DNA of 64,000 nucleotides from Spirometra erinaceieuropaei (lineage: Eukaryota > Platyhelminthes > Cestoda > Diphyllobothriidea > Diphyllobothriidae): NCBI GenBank assembly GCA_902702965.1, contig CACRXP010000064.1, positions 1,361,817-1,425,816 on the forward strand, written 5' to 3'. Position numbers and translations under genes: made by a program. Below, one piece after another: positions 11,240 to 21,740 of the stretch. Positions within the stretch are counted from its first letter, which is position 1, and each line of letters begins with the position of its first letter. The notes beneath the pieces are model-generated. The model worked only from the letters and a program-made list of their open reading frames with translations, did no database searches and was not told where the DNA came from.

Positions 11240-12170
11240 TTATTAATCTGGCTTACCTTATTTGATATTCGGAACTTTGAAGACGGACATCAGCTGTCCC
11301 TGATGCCACAGGAAGTCTTTCCGATATTATGCCGATCAGAATCAAAATAGGCAAGGTCGTATGGTTCACTTTGATTTATCCTAGTTTGTGTTTTTTGTTG
11401 TTGACACGTAGCCGAAAAGTTAATTGAAAAAATGAACAAATAACAGCGGTATGGCAACCGCTTACGCCTGCATCCTATACAAGCCGTTTTTGCGTTACTT
11501 ATCCTATAAATCAGCTGGTTACAAGTTTGTGCAGTCATATAGCTAATTGCCTTAGAAATGTACTAAGAAATTCAGATGAAACACTTTTCTGGAAAAATAT
11601 ATAAAGTGTGTTTTTAATTATCACGATAAATAACACAACCAAATCTCATTTTTTGATATTTCTCCATAGGTTCATTTTGAATGCTGCACGCGACGTTTCA
11701 TACTGGCACGTGAGTAGGGTAGCATACAAAAGCGAAGAGTAAGTACTGATCAAGCCCGAATCGGCTGTCGGCATCAGTTGCGCACTGGCCGAGCACAGGC
11801 AGTTTGATACAAATATTTGCTGGCACACAGGATTAATCTCATTTCAAATAATTTTGGAAAGGTTTGAAACGCGTTTTCAGCTCACGTTCTACACTTAAAA
11901 ACCTACCAGAATATCAGTCCACTAGTTCTTGAGCCCAATATTTTCAACAAAAATAATTTGCTACTTTTCAAGAATCAGTTTCTTGTTTGCAAATTCACGA
12001 ATATTACTTTTGAACAACCTTTTCGGACGTAATAGCCAACATAATTGCTCGTTAGAAAGAAGTGGTTGCAATTTAGTTCCCATACTGTGGACCTGCAGGA
12101 TGTCCACGCAATGTTGGAATACGACTTCCAGGTACGAAATAGAGAGTGACTCGACTTTTACAGCGTGAAT
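11240..12170. other. Unassigned stretch
   Basis: No repeat partner in the window, no splice-flanked open frame and no recognisable protein. Nothing supportable is seen. Confidence 0.45.
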
Positions 12171-12174
12171 TCTA

Positions 12175-12217
12175 TTAGTCTAACGTTTCGAACTTACATG
12201 CAAACCCATCACCAGAG
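12175..12217 (-). ncRNA. Decayed PLE hammerhead motif
   Basis: On the - strand the order is CTGGTGA, then TGGGTTTGCATGTAAGTTC, then GAAACGTTAG. This follows the CTGANGA / stem II / GAAA-CGTC layout of the motifs at 63.5 and 28.1 kb. One core base is changed (CTGG for CTGA) and the cleavage triplet is GTT. No PLE coding sequence lies beside it, so it is an orphan terminal fragment. Confidence 0.45.
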
Positions 12218-12502
12218 GAAAAACAATGTCGTAGGTTGCGCAGGATACTGTAATTACGAGACGTAGTTATCCGCAGATATAGCGATTGGTCCCTCTACAA
12301 AAGTAAACAGTTCACGCTAAAAATCGAGGTTTTTGGCTGCCCGAGCTGAATGACCTCATCGAGGGCCCTGAGTTTAATCCAATTTTGGCCACGTTACTTC
12401 CACTTCCGAAAGCCCACTGCTACCTGTGAAGTTTGCCAATTCTGATAGAGTCGTGAATCAGAATTTCATGGAAGTCATAAGGTTTTTCGCGAGTGAATTA
12501 CA

Positions 12503-13042
12503 CGAATGGATGCTAGTTACTGAGGCTGAATGTTCCGCGGTCGTTACATGAGATGCACGGAATCCTTTGCCAGATCGGGTACAGAATTCTGCTTTCTTTT
12601 TTTTACAGACCCTTTCCCGTCCAGCAAGTAAGTCTACTGAAATTTTCACTGTGGTTGCTTACAGCACAAATCCTGAAAATCAGCGACCCAGTGCGCCTAC
12701 TACTACACCCACGCAACGCTTGAGGAATGCTTCAGACCTTTTTCAGAAGTGGATTATGGAAACGTTCAAACAACATTCGCCTCAAAAAAACGTGAGTCGA
12801 AAATTGTGATTTTTTATAGCGGCACTTTCCCCTCTTTACTGTCATCTACAAGGTTGTTTCCTCCCTCCCCATGCTGGTGAGCGCTGACTCTCCCTGTGGG
12901 TGTCAGCTGGAGAATTTACAGTCTGCTGAGTGTGGAGAATTTACTCTTAAAGGCCGATCGGATGGCAAATTCCACATTTAGAAACTGTCTGGACTGTTCG
13001 GGAGCTTCGCGATGTTCTTTAGAAAAATATTTCGTGAGCATA
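12503..13042 (+). repeat. Repeat X, copy 1, with an exon-like segment
   Basis: About 540 bp that also occur at 14068-14490 (+) and 30364-30835 (-). Positions 12609-12791 form a 61-codon open stretch preceded by a pyrimidine run ending ttttacag and followed at once by gtgagt. These are a textbook acceptor and donor, so this looks like one internal exon of phase 0. The peptide is polar and rich in S, T, P and Q (STNPENQRPSAPTTTPTQR and FKQHSPQKN), with no domain I know. The right end abuts a MITE at 13043, exactly as copy 3 abuts the MITE at 29397-30363. Confidence 0.6.
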
Positions 13043-14008
13043 CAGTGAATGACCGATTTCAATAAATGTTGGCCGAATTTCTGAAATGCGTTTTCAATTA
13101 GGAAGGATTAATTAGGCGCACTTGTAAAACTCATTATCTTGCGGCATAATCTTATAATATTTCGAACTCGGTAGAATGTTAACTTTTAGATACATTGCTT
13201 TTCAATTTTTTGCAGAAACCGTACTCGCAAAAATGACTATAGTAGCACGCATGCGCCTTTTGATTTTCGATGGTCTTGCAAATTCAAATATATTTTATAA
13301 AAACCACGAAGACGCATGTGCTTTTTTTAAGTCGTTCGATAGAAAATTACGTCTTCTTTTTATTTTGTACTCAAAAGAGATTATAATTAGGTTTTCAAAA
13401 GTTTGACGCTCGATTATTCGGTGCATTAACGCCAAGTGATTGCATTCTACAAGGCGTGTGCAATCTGAGTAAAGACAATTACATATTCTCCTAAGTCTTT
13501 AAAAAGATGTAATACAGAATCCATAAAATTTGGCGATGCATGCAGACTATGTTGTACATTTCATGAGGAGCTGTGGTAAACGGACAGATACGATGCTATG
13601 TGGAAGGACATTGCGCGGTCTTAAAAAATCTCATCGAAAGAAACTTTTTTGAAACTCATTTATATTCCTTCTGCGAGTAAAATATATAAAAATAACGTGA
13701 TTTTCTACCAGTCGACTGGAAGAAAGCATATTTTGATCGTAGTTTCTACAAAATATATTTAAATTTTCAAGACCAATGATAATCAATGAGAAAATCATAG
13801 GCTATTTGAATAGTCATTTGCTGCCAAGTACATTTATTACAGGAAAGTAAATAGCAACGTTTAAAAAGCTGACACCCTGCCGAATCTGAAATATCATAGG
13901 GTTATGTCGTCAGATAATCATTATTACAACTACACCTAAGTAATCCTTCCTAATCGAAAACACAGTTCACAATGTCATCCAAAATTTCATGAGACCGGTC
14001 ACTCGCCG
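13043..14008. mobile_element. Palindromic MITE, subfamily A, between two copies of repeat X
   Basis: TA flanks both ends (13041-13042, 14009-14010). The left terminus is CAGTGAATGACCGATTTC and the right is gagaccggtcactcgccg, with inverted arms of about 375 bp. Immediately outside the right end is caaaggcaggatcctgga, which is also found outside the MITE at 29397 in the opposite orientation. The MITE insertion therefore predates duplication of this composite. Confidence 0.8.
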
Positions 14009-14067
14009 TACAAAGGCAGGATCCTGGAAATCCTATAACTGTGGATATATATGCATCTATATACGAT

Positions 14068-14490
14068 ATATGTGCTAGTTAATGAGGCTAAAAATTTTGT
14101 GGTCGTTGCCAGATCGAGTACAGTATTCTGCTTTCTCGTTTTTCTAGAACTCTCGGTAGAAATAAACTTTTTTACAGACCCTTCCTAGTCCAGCAAACAA
14201 TTCTACCGCAATTTGCACTGCGGCTGCTCACAGCACAAATCCTGAAAATCAGCGACCCATTGCGATTACTACTACACCCACGCAACGCTGGGGGAATGCT
14301 TTAGACGCGGATTACGGAAAAGTTCAAACAACATTCGCCTCAAAAAGACGTGAGTCGAAAATTATGAAATTGTGATTTTTTACAGCGGCACTGTCCTCGT
14401 TTTGCTGTCATCTGCGCGTTTGTTTCCTCCCTTCCCGTGTTGGTGAACGCTGACTCTCCCTGTGGGTGTCATTCGTAAAATTTACAGTCT
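14068..14490 (+). repeat. Repeat X, copy 2, exon-like segment with an 11-bp net loss
   Basis: Aligns with 12503-12890. The acceptor tttttacag (to 14177) and donor gtgagt (from 14350) are kept, and the intervening 172 bp correspond to the 183-bp exon of copy 1. The length difference is not a multiple of three, so the frame is lost near 14305-14320. It does not continue into a MITE; instead a hammerhead block follows at 14532. Confidence 0.55.
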
Positions 14491-14531
14491 CAAATGAAAA
14501 GTAGGCGTTCAACGGCAGTGGTGTATTTGAG

Positions 14532-14578
14532 GTCTGACGTTTCGGGTAGTCGTTTCTTCTACCCATCTTCAGAGACTG
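14532..14578 (-). ncRNA. Hammerhead ribozyme, intact core (PLE terminal type)
   Basis: Read on the - strand: stem I strand GTCT, core CTGAAGA (fits CTGANGA), a T, stem II GGGTAG/CTACCC with a 9-base loop (6 perfect pairs), GAAA, C, GTC, then AGAC closing stem I (4 pairs). Stem III is minimal, as described for hammerheads of Penelope-like elements, which are thought to work as dimers. All invariant core bases are present. PLE3 has a decayed relative just downstream of its coding remnant (24284-24327), so this is probably the end of an antisense PLE whose body is lost. Confidence 0.7.
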
Positions 14579-14579
14579 G

Positions 14580-15104
14580 ACAATCATGCATAGAACTTTT
14601 CTTTTATGGTGCACTTTGTTTGATTCCTGGCCCACCAATGCCGCCTGTGTGGCTGCCTCCGACCCATATGTCACCGTGACCTTAATTCCGATCATCCTTT
14701 TGGCCGCGGCGATAATTGGTGACCCCGTTTGTCCCGCGCCCTGACGTTGTGCTGACTTTACTGTCTTCTAAATTTTAACTACTTGTCGCATATAACATAG
14801 TTTATAAATGCATAAATTTTAGGGAGAAATGATTTGTAGATTTTCTTATTTTGATTTTCAAATAAAGAGAAACGTTTTACATTTTGCCACGGCTGCAAAA
14901 ATAGTAAGCATTGCTTCGATAATCTGAAGATTGAAAGGAACTCTGAATCCCATAAATTTATTTTGACGACACGGAGCCGATGTATTCTGCCAAGGAAAAC
15001 AAGTTGATCGAATATAACTCCTGTTCAGGATAATAGCTAGTCATATTTTAATATTCTGTCAGAACTGAATTATTCTAAATGGCCCAGTCGTCCAGGTGGA
15101 TATA
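14580..15104. other. Unassigned stretch
   Basis: May include further PLE terminal sequence just past the hammerhead, but I see no repeat partner or coding remnant. Confidence 0.4.
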
Positions 15105-15835
15105 CTGTGGGTATGCTATCCCATAAAATATTAACCAAATCCTGATATGCGTTTTTGTATCGAAAATTTACTTAGGTAGGGTTCTAAAATTTATCATCAT
15201 GCAACATAATTCTATAAAAGTTCAGTTACTCCGGGATGCTGACTAACGAACAAACATCTTTCGACCGCATGAAAAAACTACACTGTGTAGAGAATGACTA
15301 CTATATAGCATGCATTTCTCTCATTAATTTTAGATGCTCTTAAAAATACAATTTACATTCATGGAAAACATGCATGAAAATATTCATTGTTTGCACTTTC
15401 CGTAGAAAATGACGTCCTCCTCCAATTTTATACTAGAAGAAATGGTATAATTTAGTTTTAAAAGCTTTTTCAATTCCCGAATAATTTTAAACTTGAAGTG
15501 CCGTTACACATGCATTCAAGGTTTCCAAACTACAAACTGTATATTTTCCGCGTGAAAACCATGCATTTCTCTGTGGTATTAAGAGAGTATTATTGGGGCT
15601 CATAAAATTTAGCAGTGGATTCGAGTCACATTGTAAACTTACCAAGCATCAATGCTTAATGCAGAGAAACGATGTTTCGTGAGCACGCATTTCATGGTAT
15701 TAAAAAATCGCATAGTGATAAACTTCTTCAAAACCGACTTATAACTTCCTTAGAATATACAATTGGAAGAAGATGTAATTTATAACAAATGAGTATAAAA
15801 ATGAACATTTTATGCATTTTTAGCATGAAATATAA
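15105..15835. mobile_element. Palindromic MITE, subfamily B, left part of a split copy
   Basis: It begins TA-CTGTGGGTATGCTATCCC, a diverged form of the subfamily B end (CAGTGGATGTGCTAACTC). It runs through the centre into the right arm and then stops at 15835. The missing part of the right arm is found at 19043-19297. The two pieces together are about 986 bp, the normal length of the family. They are separated by a PLE array with AAATATAA on both sides (15828-15835 and 19043-19050). Confidence 0.75.
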
Positions 15836-16085
15836 AATAAGCACATAAAACGGACTGATCTACCTTTTCCCTCCCCCGATCCCCCTTCCCGTACCACTGA
15901 CAAAAACAAGACTATGGTTATCCCGCTGCGCCACAAGTCTGAACACATTTTACCCCAATTTGTGACCACTGCTCATGAGTTGCTATACTTCCCGAATTCC
16001 CTGCTCTTCCTAGACCTGGATTAATATACCGGCCTGACAAAGAATATTCGAAAACGTACGGTCGCCGACTTGAACATCCGGCTTT
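15836..16085 (+). mobile_element. PLE tandem array: first terminal repeat (pLTR 1)
   Basis: About 250 bp, C/T-rich (ttccctcccccgatcccc...cttcccgtaccactgac), repeated at about 17525-17765 and 18808-19042. It ends with the class II hammerhead-like block at 16031-16067 (ggcctgacaaagaatattcg, aaaacgtacg). Having the same terminal block before and after coding remnants is the arrangement known as pLTRs in Penelope-like elements. Confidence 0.65.
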
Positions 16086-16619
16086 TTAGGACGCCGTTTT
16101 TTGAGACTTATAGCATGCTATGAGACTCAGTAAAAGGAGCAGTCAAGTTGCCGAAATCTCCTCATGTAGGAAAACGCGTAGGATATGGACGGTCTGATTC
16201 TGATGGAAAGTAGATTGCCCCTCTACGAGATATTATACTAACAACAGCAGAAGTAAGGTCTTTCAGGAGCGGCCTACATGCGCGGTCTAATAGCTTCATT
16301 GTCGATTTTGCCCAGCTGACTCACCGCTGTATACACTCCCCTTCCGCCTCAGACAGTGACAGCCAGGACAAAGGAACCCTACCTCAACCGTCAACTAAAT
16401 CAACGTATGCTGGGACCAACGATGCCGAGAGAGTCCTACCTGATCCAGACTGCGGGCCGGTTTCCGGTTTTCACGCAAGCCGGCAAAAACTAACCTCTTT
16501 TTCTGCTTTTGCTGAGCACTGACGTCGCGAAATGATTTCACCCCGATGAAGGTGTATATCGCAAGAAAAATAAAAACAAGTAAATAAACAAACTTCTACT
16601 GCTCTGTTCCTCTAAGTCA
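16086..16619 (+). other. PLE internal sequence or unrelated insert, unassigned
   Basis: Lies between the first terminal repeat and the first coding remnant of the array. I recognise no reverse transcriptase motif in any frame. A short ccgatgaaggtgtatatcgc block at 16542 is reminiscent of the class II hammerhead-like motif but lacks the GAAA box. It may be 5' untranslated or strongly decayed PLE sequence. Confidence 0.35.
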
Positions 16620-17500
16620 GAAACGAAAATTAGTCCGTTGCCTAACCAACATAGTTATGCGAATTTGTACCCCGGATACTTTGGAGAACGAACTCGCATT
16701 CATACGAAACACTCTGCGAGAAAATGTTTTCCCTGATATATTTATTAGCTGATACATGAAAGGTCATTCCCCAAAGTCGAATATATCGACGGTGGATAAA
16801 GAAGAATCATTTCTCAATTTGCCATTTCGAGGAGACCCGGCCTGTGACCTTCTACAACGTCGTCTTAACTCCTCTATTGCACGCACATACTCTGCCGCTA
16901 GAATAAGACTAATTTCCTCTAGCATCCCACTTCTCCGCCTTGGAGGATAAGCTGCCGTCTTAGACCTCCTCACTGTGCATCCACGTCTTCACTTGCTCTT
17001 GTGGAGCAGGTTATATTGTTTGAACAACAAGGTGCTTATCCATGCAGATGCGAAAGCACCATCCTACCTGGCTAAATCCATTTCTAGCATCATTGTGGCT
17101 CATTTGGTTGACGCCGGGCACCAAGTAGACGTCAACCAAGCATTTCGTGTCATATATAAAGTGCCGGCAAGGCACTCCCAGTCCCTGCGTCGACAAGGTG
17201 CTTATCCATGCAGATGCGAAAGCACTATCCTGCCTAGCTATATTGAGGCGACGAAAATCCATTTCTAGCATCATTGTGACTCACTTGGTTGACATCGGCC
17301 ACCAGGTAGACGTCAACCAAGCATTTCGTGTCATCTATAGCGTGCCGGCAAGACACTCCAAGTCTCTGCGTCAAGAGGTACTTGCAACGGCGAACAGTTG
17401 TCATTCGACTAACGAATCCAGCCGTGTGCTCGCAAAAGACCTTCATTAAAGCCCGCCTACTACCTTGGTCAAAGATAAGTCATGAAAGTTCAGACTAGCA
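16620..17500 (+). pseudogene. PLE C-terminal remnant A (thumb plus GIY-YIG endonuclease), broken
   Basis: 16620-16980 encodes a CTPDTLENEL...RNTLRENVFPDIFI-like stretch and then LPFRGDPACDLLQRRL. This equals the region after the reverse transcriptase palm in copies at 47650 and 58250. 16985-17450 is the GIY-YIG part in several frames: a cttgctcttgtggagcaggt block for the S-C-G-A-G segment, then AHLVDAGHQVDVNQAFRVIY. A 166-bp segment (17029-17194) is repeated in tandem (17195-17380), duplicating part of the nuclease tail. Stops and frameshifts make it non-functional. Confidence 0.7.
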
Positions 17501-17765
17501 CCATGATACGTCGCGCCACATCAACGAAGCATAAGCACAACCCAGCCAGACTACCGTACCTCTTCCCATACCACTTACAGAAACCAGACTATACTTATCT
17601 GCTGTCCAACAGGTGTGAATACATTTACCTCAAGTTATGACTACTTTTCATATGTTGTTTCACCTCTCAAATTTTGCTGCTCTAACAAGACCTATATTTG
17701 TGTACTGGCCTGACGAAGAATAATGGAAAACGTACGTTCGTCGAATCGAGCTTACTCGATCTGTA
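17501..17765 (+). mobile_element. PLE tandem array: second terminal repeat with hammerhead-like end
   Basis: Aligns with 15836-16085 and 18790-19042. The class II block at 17708-17744 is the best preserved in the array: ctgacga, then agaataatg, gaaa, then the self-complementary acgtacgt and tcgtc. If folded as a hammerhead, stem II is only about 3 bp in the family consensus (GAT..ATC) and is weaker here, and stem III is AACG/CGTT-like, so cleavage would probably need a dimer. Confidence 0.55.
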
Positions 17766-18229
17766 AATGGGCATCATCATATAAATTATTTTTCGACAGT
17801 TCTTCTTCTACGAACCAAGTACTAGTTTGCGAAAGGTTTACACATCAAACTGAAGGCTGGTCTATACAGTACATGAGCTATCTCACGAAATCTGATAACA
17901 GAAACTGATGCGAGATTTTCTGGACGTCTTTAACGTTGCGCATTTTGTTCGCTCATCCACTTTCCCCAATTAAATGTCCTTTATCTGTGCATAACCTGTG
18001 TTTATGTAATTATATCAATTAAAACATCGGTAAATTTTAGCGAAAATGGACGTTGGAATATGGTTTTGCGATTCCTTATGCTAATATATGTCCTAGACTC
18101 CGGTCACCCACCTAACCAACTTTTTCATTAAAAGGATACTAATTTACCCGCGAGAGTTTTAATAAATAAATTTATCCGTACATGAACATGCATTCGATGC
18201 ACGTACCCAGTCGCTAAAACAAGATTGGT
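17766..18229. other. Unassigned part of the PLE array
   Basis: AT-rich. The stretch 17888-17940 (atctgataacagaaactgat then gcgagattttctggacgtc) resembles 35533-35575, near the start of repeat R copy 3, so this may be a fragment of another repeat. No coding remnant is seen. Confidence 0.35.
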
Positions 18230-18800
18230 TTTCACAAGCTCTCCGTTTCTTCGCCTTGAAGGTAAGGACAGACTGCCTTTTCAGACCTCTTTAATGTGCA
18301 CCTACGTCCTCACTAGCTCTTGTGGGGCAGGTTATAATGGTCAAACAGCTAGGTGCCTATCCAAACGGACGCCAGAGCACCCTCTGCCTGGCTAAAGCAA
18401 GGTGGTAAAAAGTCCATCTCTGGCGCAATTTTGGCTCACTTGGTTGACAGCGGCCAGCGACAGAGAATAGCACCATACAGCTTACGAGACACTTACGAAT
18501 TCATCAATTTCGTAGGAAATATGAATCTCGAGGAAGAGTCCACTTCAAGCGCCATTGTGGCTCATTTGGTTGACACCGGCCACTGGGTAGACGTCAATCA
18601 AGCATTTCGTGTCATATATAAAGTGCCGGCAAGACACTCCAAGCCCCTGAGTCAGCGGATACTTGCGACAGCGGAGGCAGTGGCCATACGACCAGCCTTG
18701 TGCTCGCAGAAGGCCTTAATTAAAGCCCTCCTACTACGCTGGTCAAAAATGAGTCATGAAACTTCCGAGCCGCATCATGGCACGTCGCGCCACCGCGACG
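18230..18800 (+). pseudogene. PLE C-terminal remnant B (GIY-YIG endonuclease), broken
   Basis: Begins with the block for the LRLGGKDRLP-like linker (cttcgccttgaaggtaagga) and the cysteine-rich nuclease start (ctcttgtggggcaggttata). It continues as AHLVDSG (18436), an unrelated-looking 60-bp stretch, and then a second AHLVDTGHWVDVNQAFRVIYK at 18560. As in remnant A, the AHLVD block occurs twice, here with different spacing. Several frame changes are present. It is followed by the third terminal repeat. Confidence 0.65.
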
Positions 18801-19042
18801 ACACGTAGGCACAATTCAATCAGACTATCTTACCTCTTCCCCCCCCTTCCCGTACCACTGACAAAAACTAGACTATAAATATCCCGCTGCCCCACAATTA
18901 TGAACACATTTACCCCAAATTATGACTACTGTTCATAGGTTGTTTTACTTCTTAAATTTCGCTGCTCTAACTAGACCGGTATTGATGTACTGATCTGACG
19001 AAGACTAATCGAACGCGTACTTTCGCGGACGTGAACTTCTCC
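18801..19042 (+). mobile_element. PLE tandem array: third terminal repeat, element end
   Basis: Carries the C-rich pLTR (cttccccccccttcccgtac) and the hammerhead-like class II block 18992-19029 (ctgacgaagactaatcgaac, gcgtac). Here GAAA has become GAAC. The element ends at 19042, followed directly by the MITE sequence AAATATAA that also precedes the array at 15828-15835. Confidence 0.6.
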
Positions 19043-19297
19043 AAATATAATCAAATGTTTAATGGTATCTAGTTCAATGGGAAAATGCATGCCGCTTAAG
19101 TATTCATTTTTACTGTGTGCTTTTTTATATGCGGCCGGAAATATGTTCGGTTGAAGGCGGGCATCACGAGGTAACTGAATTTTTATAGAATCATGCTGCA
19201 TGATGATAAATTTTACAACCCTATTTCCTTAATCTTTTCGAAACGAAAACGCATTTCAGAATTTCGGTTAACATTTCATGACTTTGCGCACGTCCTG
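19043..19297. mobile_element. Palindromic MITE, subfamily B, right part of the split copy
   Basis: The outer part of the right arm: caatgggaaaatgcatgcc near 19076, the gcggccggaaatatg block, the tcgaaacgaaaacgcatttcag block, and terminus gcgcacgtcctg followed by TA (19298-19299). It complements the piece at 15105-15835. Confidence 0.7.
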
Positions 19298-19766
19298 TAA
19301 GTATTCGCGGTGAGTATTTTCGTCCGCGTTCTGACGGGTGATCTTAGTGTGAACAATCTCAGCATCGCTGAGTGCTGGTGCAATCATTCCAGGCGCCACC
19401 TCAAATTAGACAGATACCTATAAGACTGTTCTTTCGCTTCAAGAGCAACTCGTCCTCTCTCTCTCTGTAGCCAACGAAATGCAGTTGAATCACGCACTGC
19501 CAAAGCATTTCGATAATCAAGACTTCCGCCTAAGTTTGTTAGCGCGAACAAGTGAATTAGTCTACCTATTTGCTATCAATTCTGTAATATCTACAAGGAT
19601 GCTCCATGAAACAGAAATATGAAAAGCCAAGAGGGGTGTCAGCCAGAATAACGAAAAGCATTGGTTTTATCTGCGTTTGTAAAAGAATGTCTAAAGACGC
19701 CTGAGCTGAATGTATTCAGTAGTGTATTCAGTAGTAGCTTAATAAACATTTTAGTAAAGAAATATA
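19298..19766. other. Unassigned stretch
   Basis: No repeat partner and no coding remnant were identified. Confidence 0.4.
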
Positions 19767-20762
19767 CAGTGCGTGACCTATCTCATGAAATGTTGGCTGA
19801 AATTATAAAATGCGTTTTCGATTAGGAAGGATTACTTGGTCGCGGTTGGGATACTGATTATCTTAAGGCATACTCTTATAACATTTTGGCTTTGGCAGGA
19901 TATCGGCTTTTAAATGCACTTCTTTTCAATCTCCGGTAGAAAGCGTGCTCGGTAAAAATTGACTACTTAAGTAGTATGCAGTTTTCCCATTGATTTTCGA
20001 TGGTCTTGGAAATTCAACTCTATTTTATAGAAACCACAAACAAAAATATGCTTTCGTTTGGTCAATCAATAGAAAATCACGTCTTCTTTATATTTGATAC
20101 TTAAGGAAGGCGTATAATTAGGTTTTTAAAAAGTTTCTAATTATGAGACTTTTTAAGACTGCGATATGTCCATTCACATAGCATCGTACCTGGCCGTTTA
20201 CCACTGCTTCTCATGAAATGTACAACATGGTCCGCATCCATTGCAAAATTTTATGGACCCTGTATGATATCCATTTAATGACATAGAAAAAAAATAAGAT
20301 TTTTTTACGCGGAACGCATGCACCTTGTACAGTGTAATCACTAAGCGCTAATGCAACGGATGATCAGGCTCCAAATTTTTCGGCAATTAGAAAACTTTTT
20401 TAAAACCTAATTATACGCCTTCCTTAAGTATCAAATATAAAGAAGACGTAATTCTCTATTTATTGACTAAAAGAAAGCATATTTTTGTTTGTGGTTTCTA
20501 TAAAGTACAGTCGAATTTCCAAGACCATCGAAAATCAATGGGAAAAATGCATGCTGCATATGTAGTCATTTTTTACCGAGCACGCTTTCTACAGGAGATT
20601 GAAAAGAAGTGCATTTAAAAGCCGACATCCTGCCGAGTCCAAAAGTATGCCAAAAGTATGCCTTAAGATAATCAGTATTACAACCGCGACCAAGTAATCC
20701 TTCTTAATCGAAAACGCATTTCAGAATTTCAGCCAACATTTCATGAGATTGGTCACGCACTG
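19767..20762. mobile_element. Palindromic MITE, subfamily A, well preserved
   Basis: TA on both sides (19765-19766 and 20763-20764). Inverted arms of about 378 bp (19767-20145 and 20385-20762) match almost base for base, and a non-palindromic centre of about 240 bp lies between them. As RNA or single-stranded DNA it would form a very long hairpin. No transposase is encoded. It is a good reference copy for subfamily A. Confidence 0.85.
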
Positions 20763-21419
20763 TAAGAGGAAATTCAAGCTACTTGTGCAAATTCGAGTCT
20801 AACTTTATGTACTACGCATAGGCTGCTTTGTAATTGGGATATTCAACAGAATTTTTGCTTTTGTTTGTACACCGAAGAAAGTAGGCTACAAAGTAAATCC
20901 ATTTACCCGGCCAGATCAGCTTTGTGATAAGGATTTGTCGAATTCCGAGAAAGACAATGTGAGATGCACATGATATTCAAAATCATTTTTATAGATGCCA
21001 TTTAAGATGTAAAAATGATTTCCACCAGAAATTTATGTAGCTTGAGGAGTAACTTTGGCATATACGTGTTTTGGGTAACATAGTTTTATAGAAACTGAAT
21101 ACATGAAAGGTTTGCGGGGTCTATAATTGACTCAGGGGCCACCAACACTTAACACGTGGAAGTGCTATGGTCATTAGGGTAATGGACGAGTGGCATAGGC
21201 TATGAGTGATATTTGTAAGTCGGGCACGTGGAGTAAACGCCACTGTTATCCGGGGATTGGGACGGCATGTAGTAACCATCTGGACTTGGCGTTGGCTACG
21301 GAAGGCAGAGCGCCTGTGTGAGCGTCCTCTGATGACGTAGCACTGGATTCGTCAGTCGTATAGCCACTGTCTTGGCTGTAGCTAGCATCCGTTAGCGTAG
21401 GCCTCTAGAAAAGTATTCT
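20763..21419. other. Unassigned stretch
   Basis: Nothing recognisable. Moderately GC-rich from about 21170, but without an open frame of note. Confidence 0.4.
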
Positions 21420-21740
21420 GGCGTCGGCTAGACAATCTTAAAGGCCTCCTTGACAGCCACTCGGTAATTCTTATCGACAAGATGTGTGATCTAGTAAGAC
21501 TGCGTCTGAAGCCAGCGATCACTAGCGCTCTCCATGCGGCGAGTTTACTCGATATATCACAAACTCTCTCCTCCGCTGCAGGATAAATCATTGTCAAATT
21601 ACTCATTCACATGCTCTGATGAAGCGGGCTACATTGGCCGCACAACTAAGCGCATGGAAAAGAGATTACATTAACGAAACCCGACCTAGCTAGCCAGAGA
21701 TGAAAACGAATCAATGTTGAGTTCTGTCCTTTCCGCAAAT
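21420..21740 (+). pseudogene. PLE C-terminal remnant F (GIY-YIG endonuclease start)
   Basis: In the + frame, 21486-21520 encodes SDLVRLRLKPAITSA, nearly the SDQVRRRLKTAITSA of the copy at 58410. After two frame changes 21597-21670 encodes YSFTCSDEAGYIGRTTKRMEKRL, the cysteine-rich start of the nuclease with an intact YIGRT. The second cysteine-glycine pair is damaged (SDEAG for SCGAG). The 3' part is missing and no terminal repeat follows. Confidence 0.6.

Noticed and set aside
12503..14490. LTR retrotransposon (repeat X as direct LTRs around 13043-14008)
   Set aside because: The interior is a MITE with its own TA duplications, there is no primer-binding site or gag/pol, and a third X copy has a different neighbour.
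15836..19042. CRISPR-like or satellite array because of the repeated blocks
   Set aside because: The repeats are PLE terminal and nuclease segments with protein-coding homology and irregular spacing.
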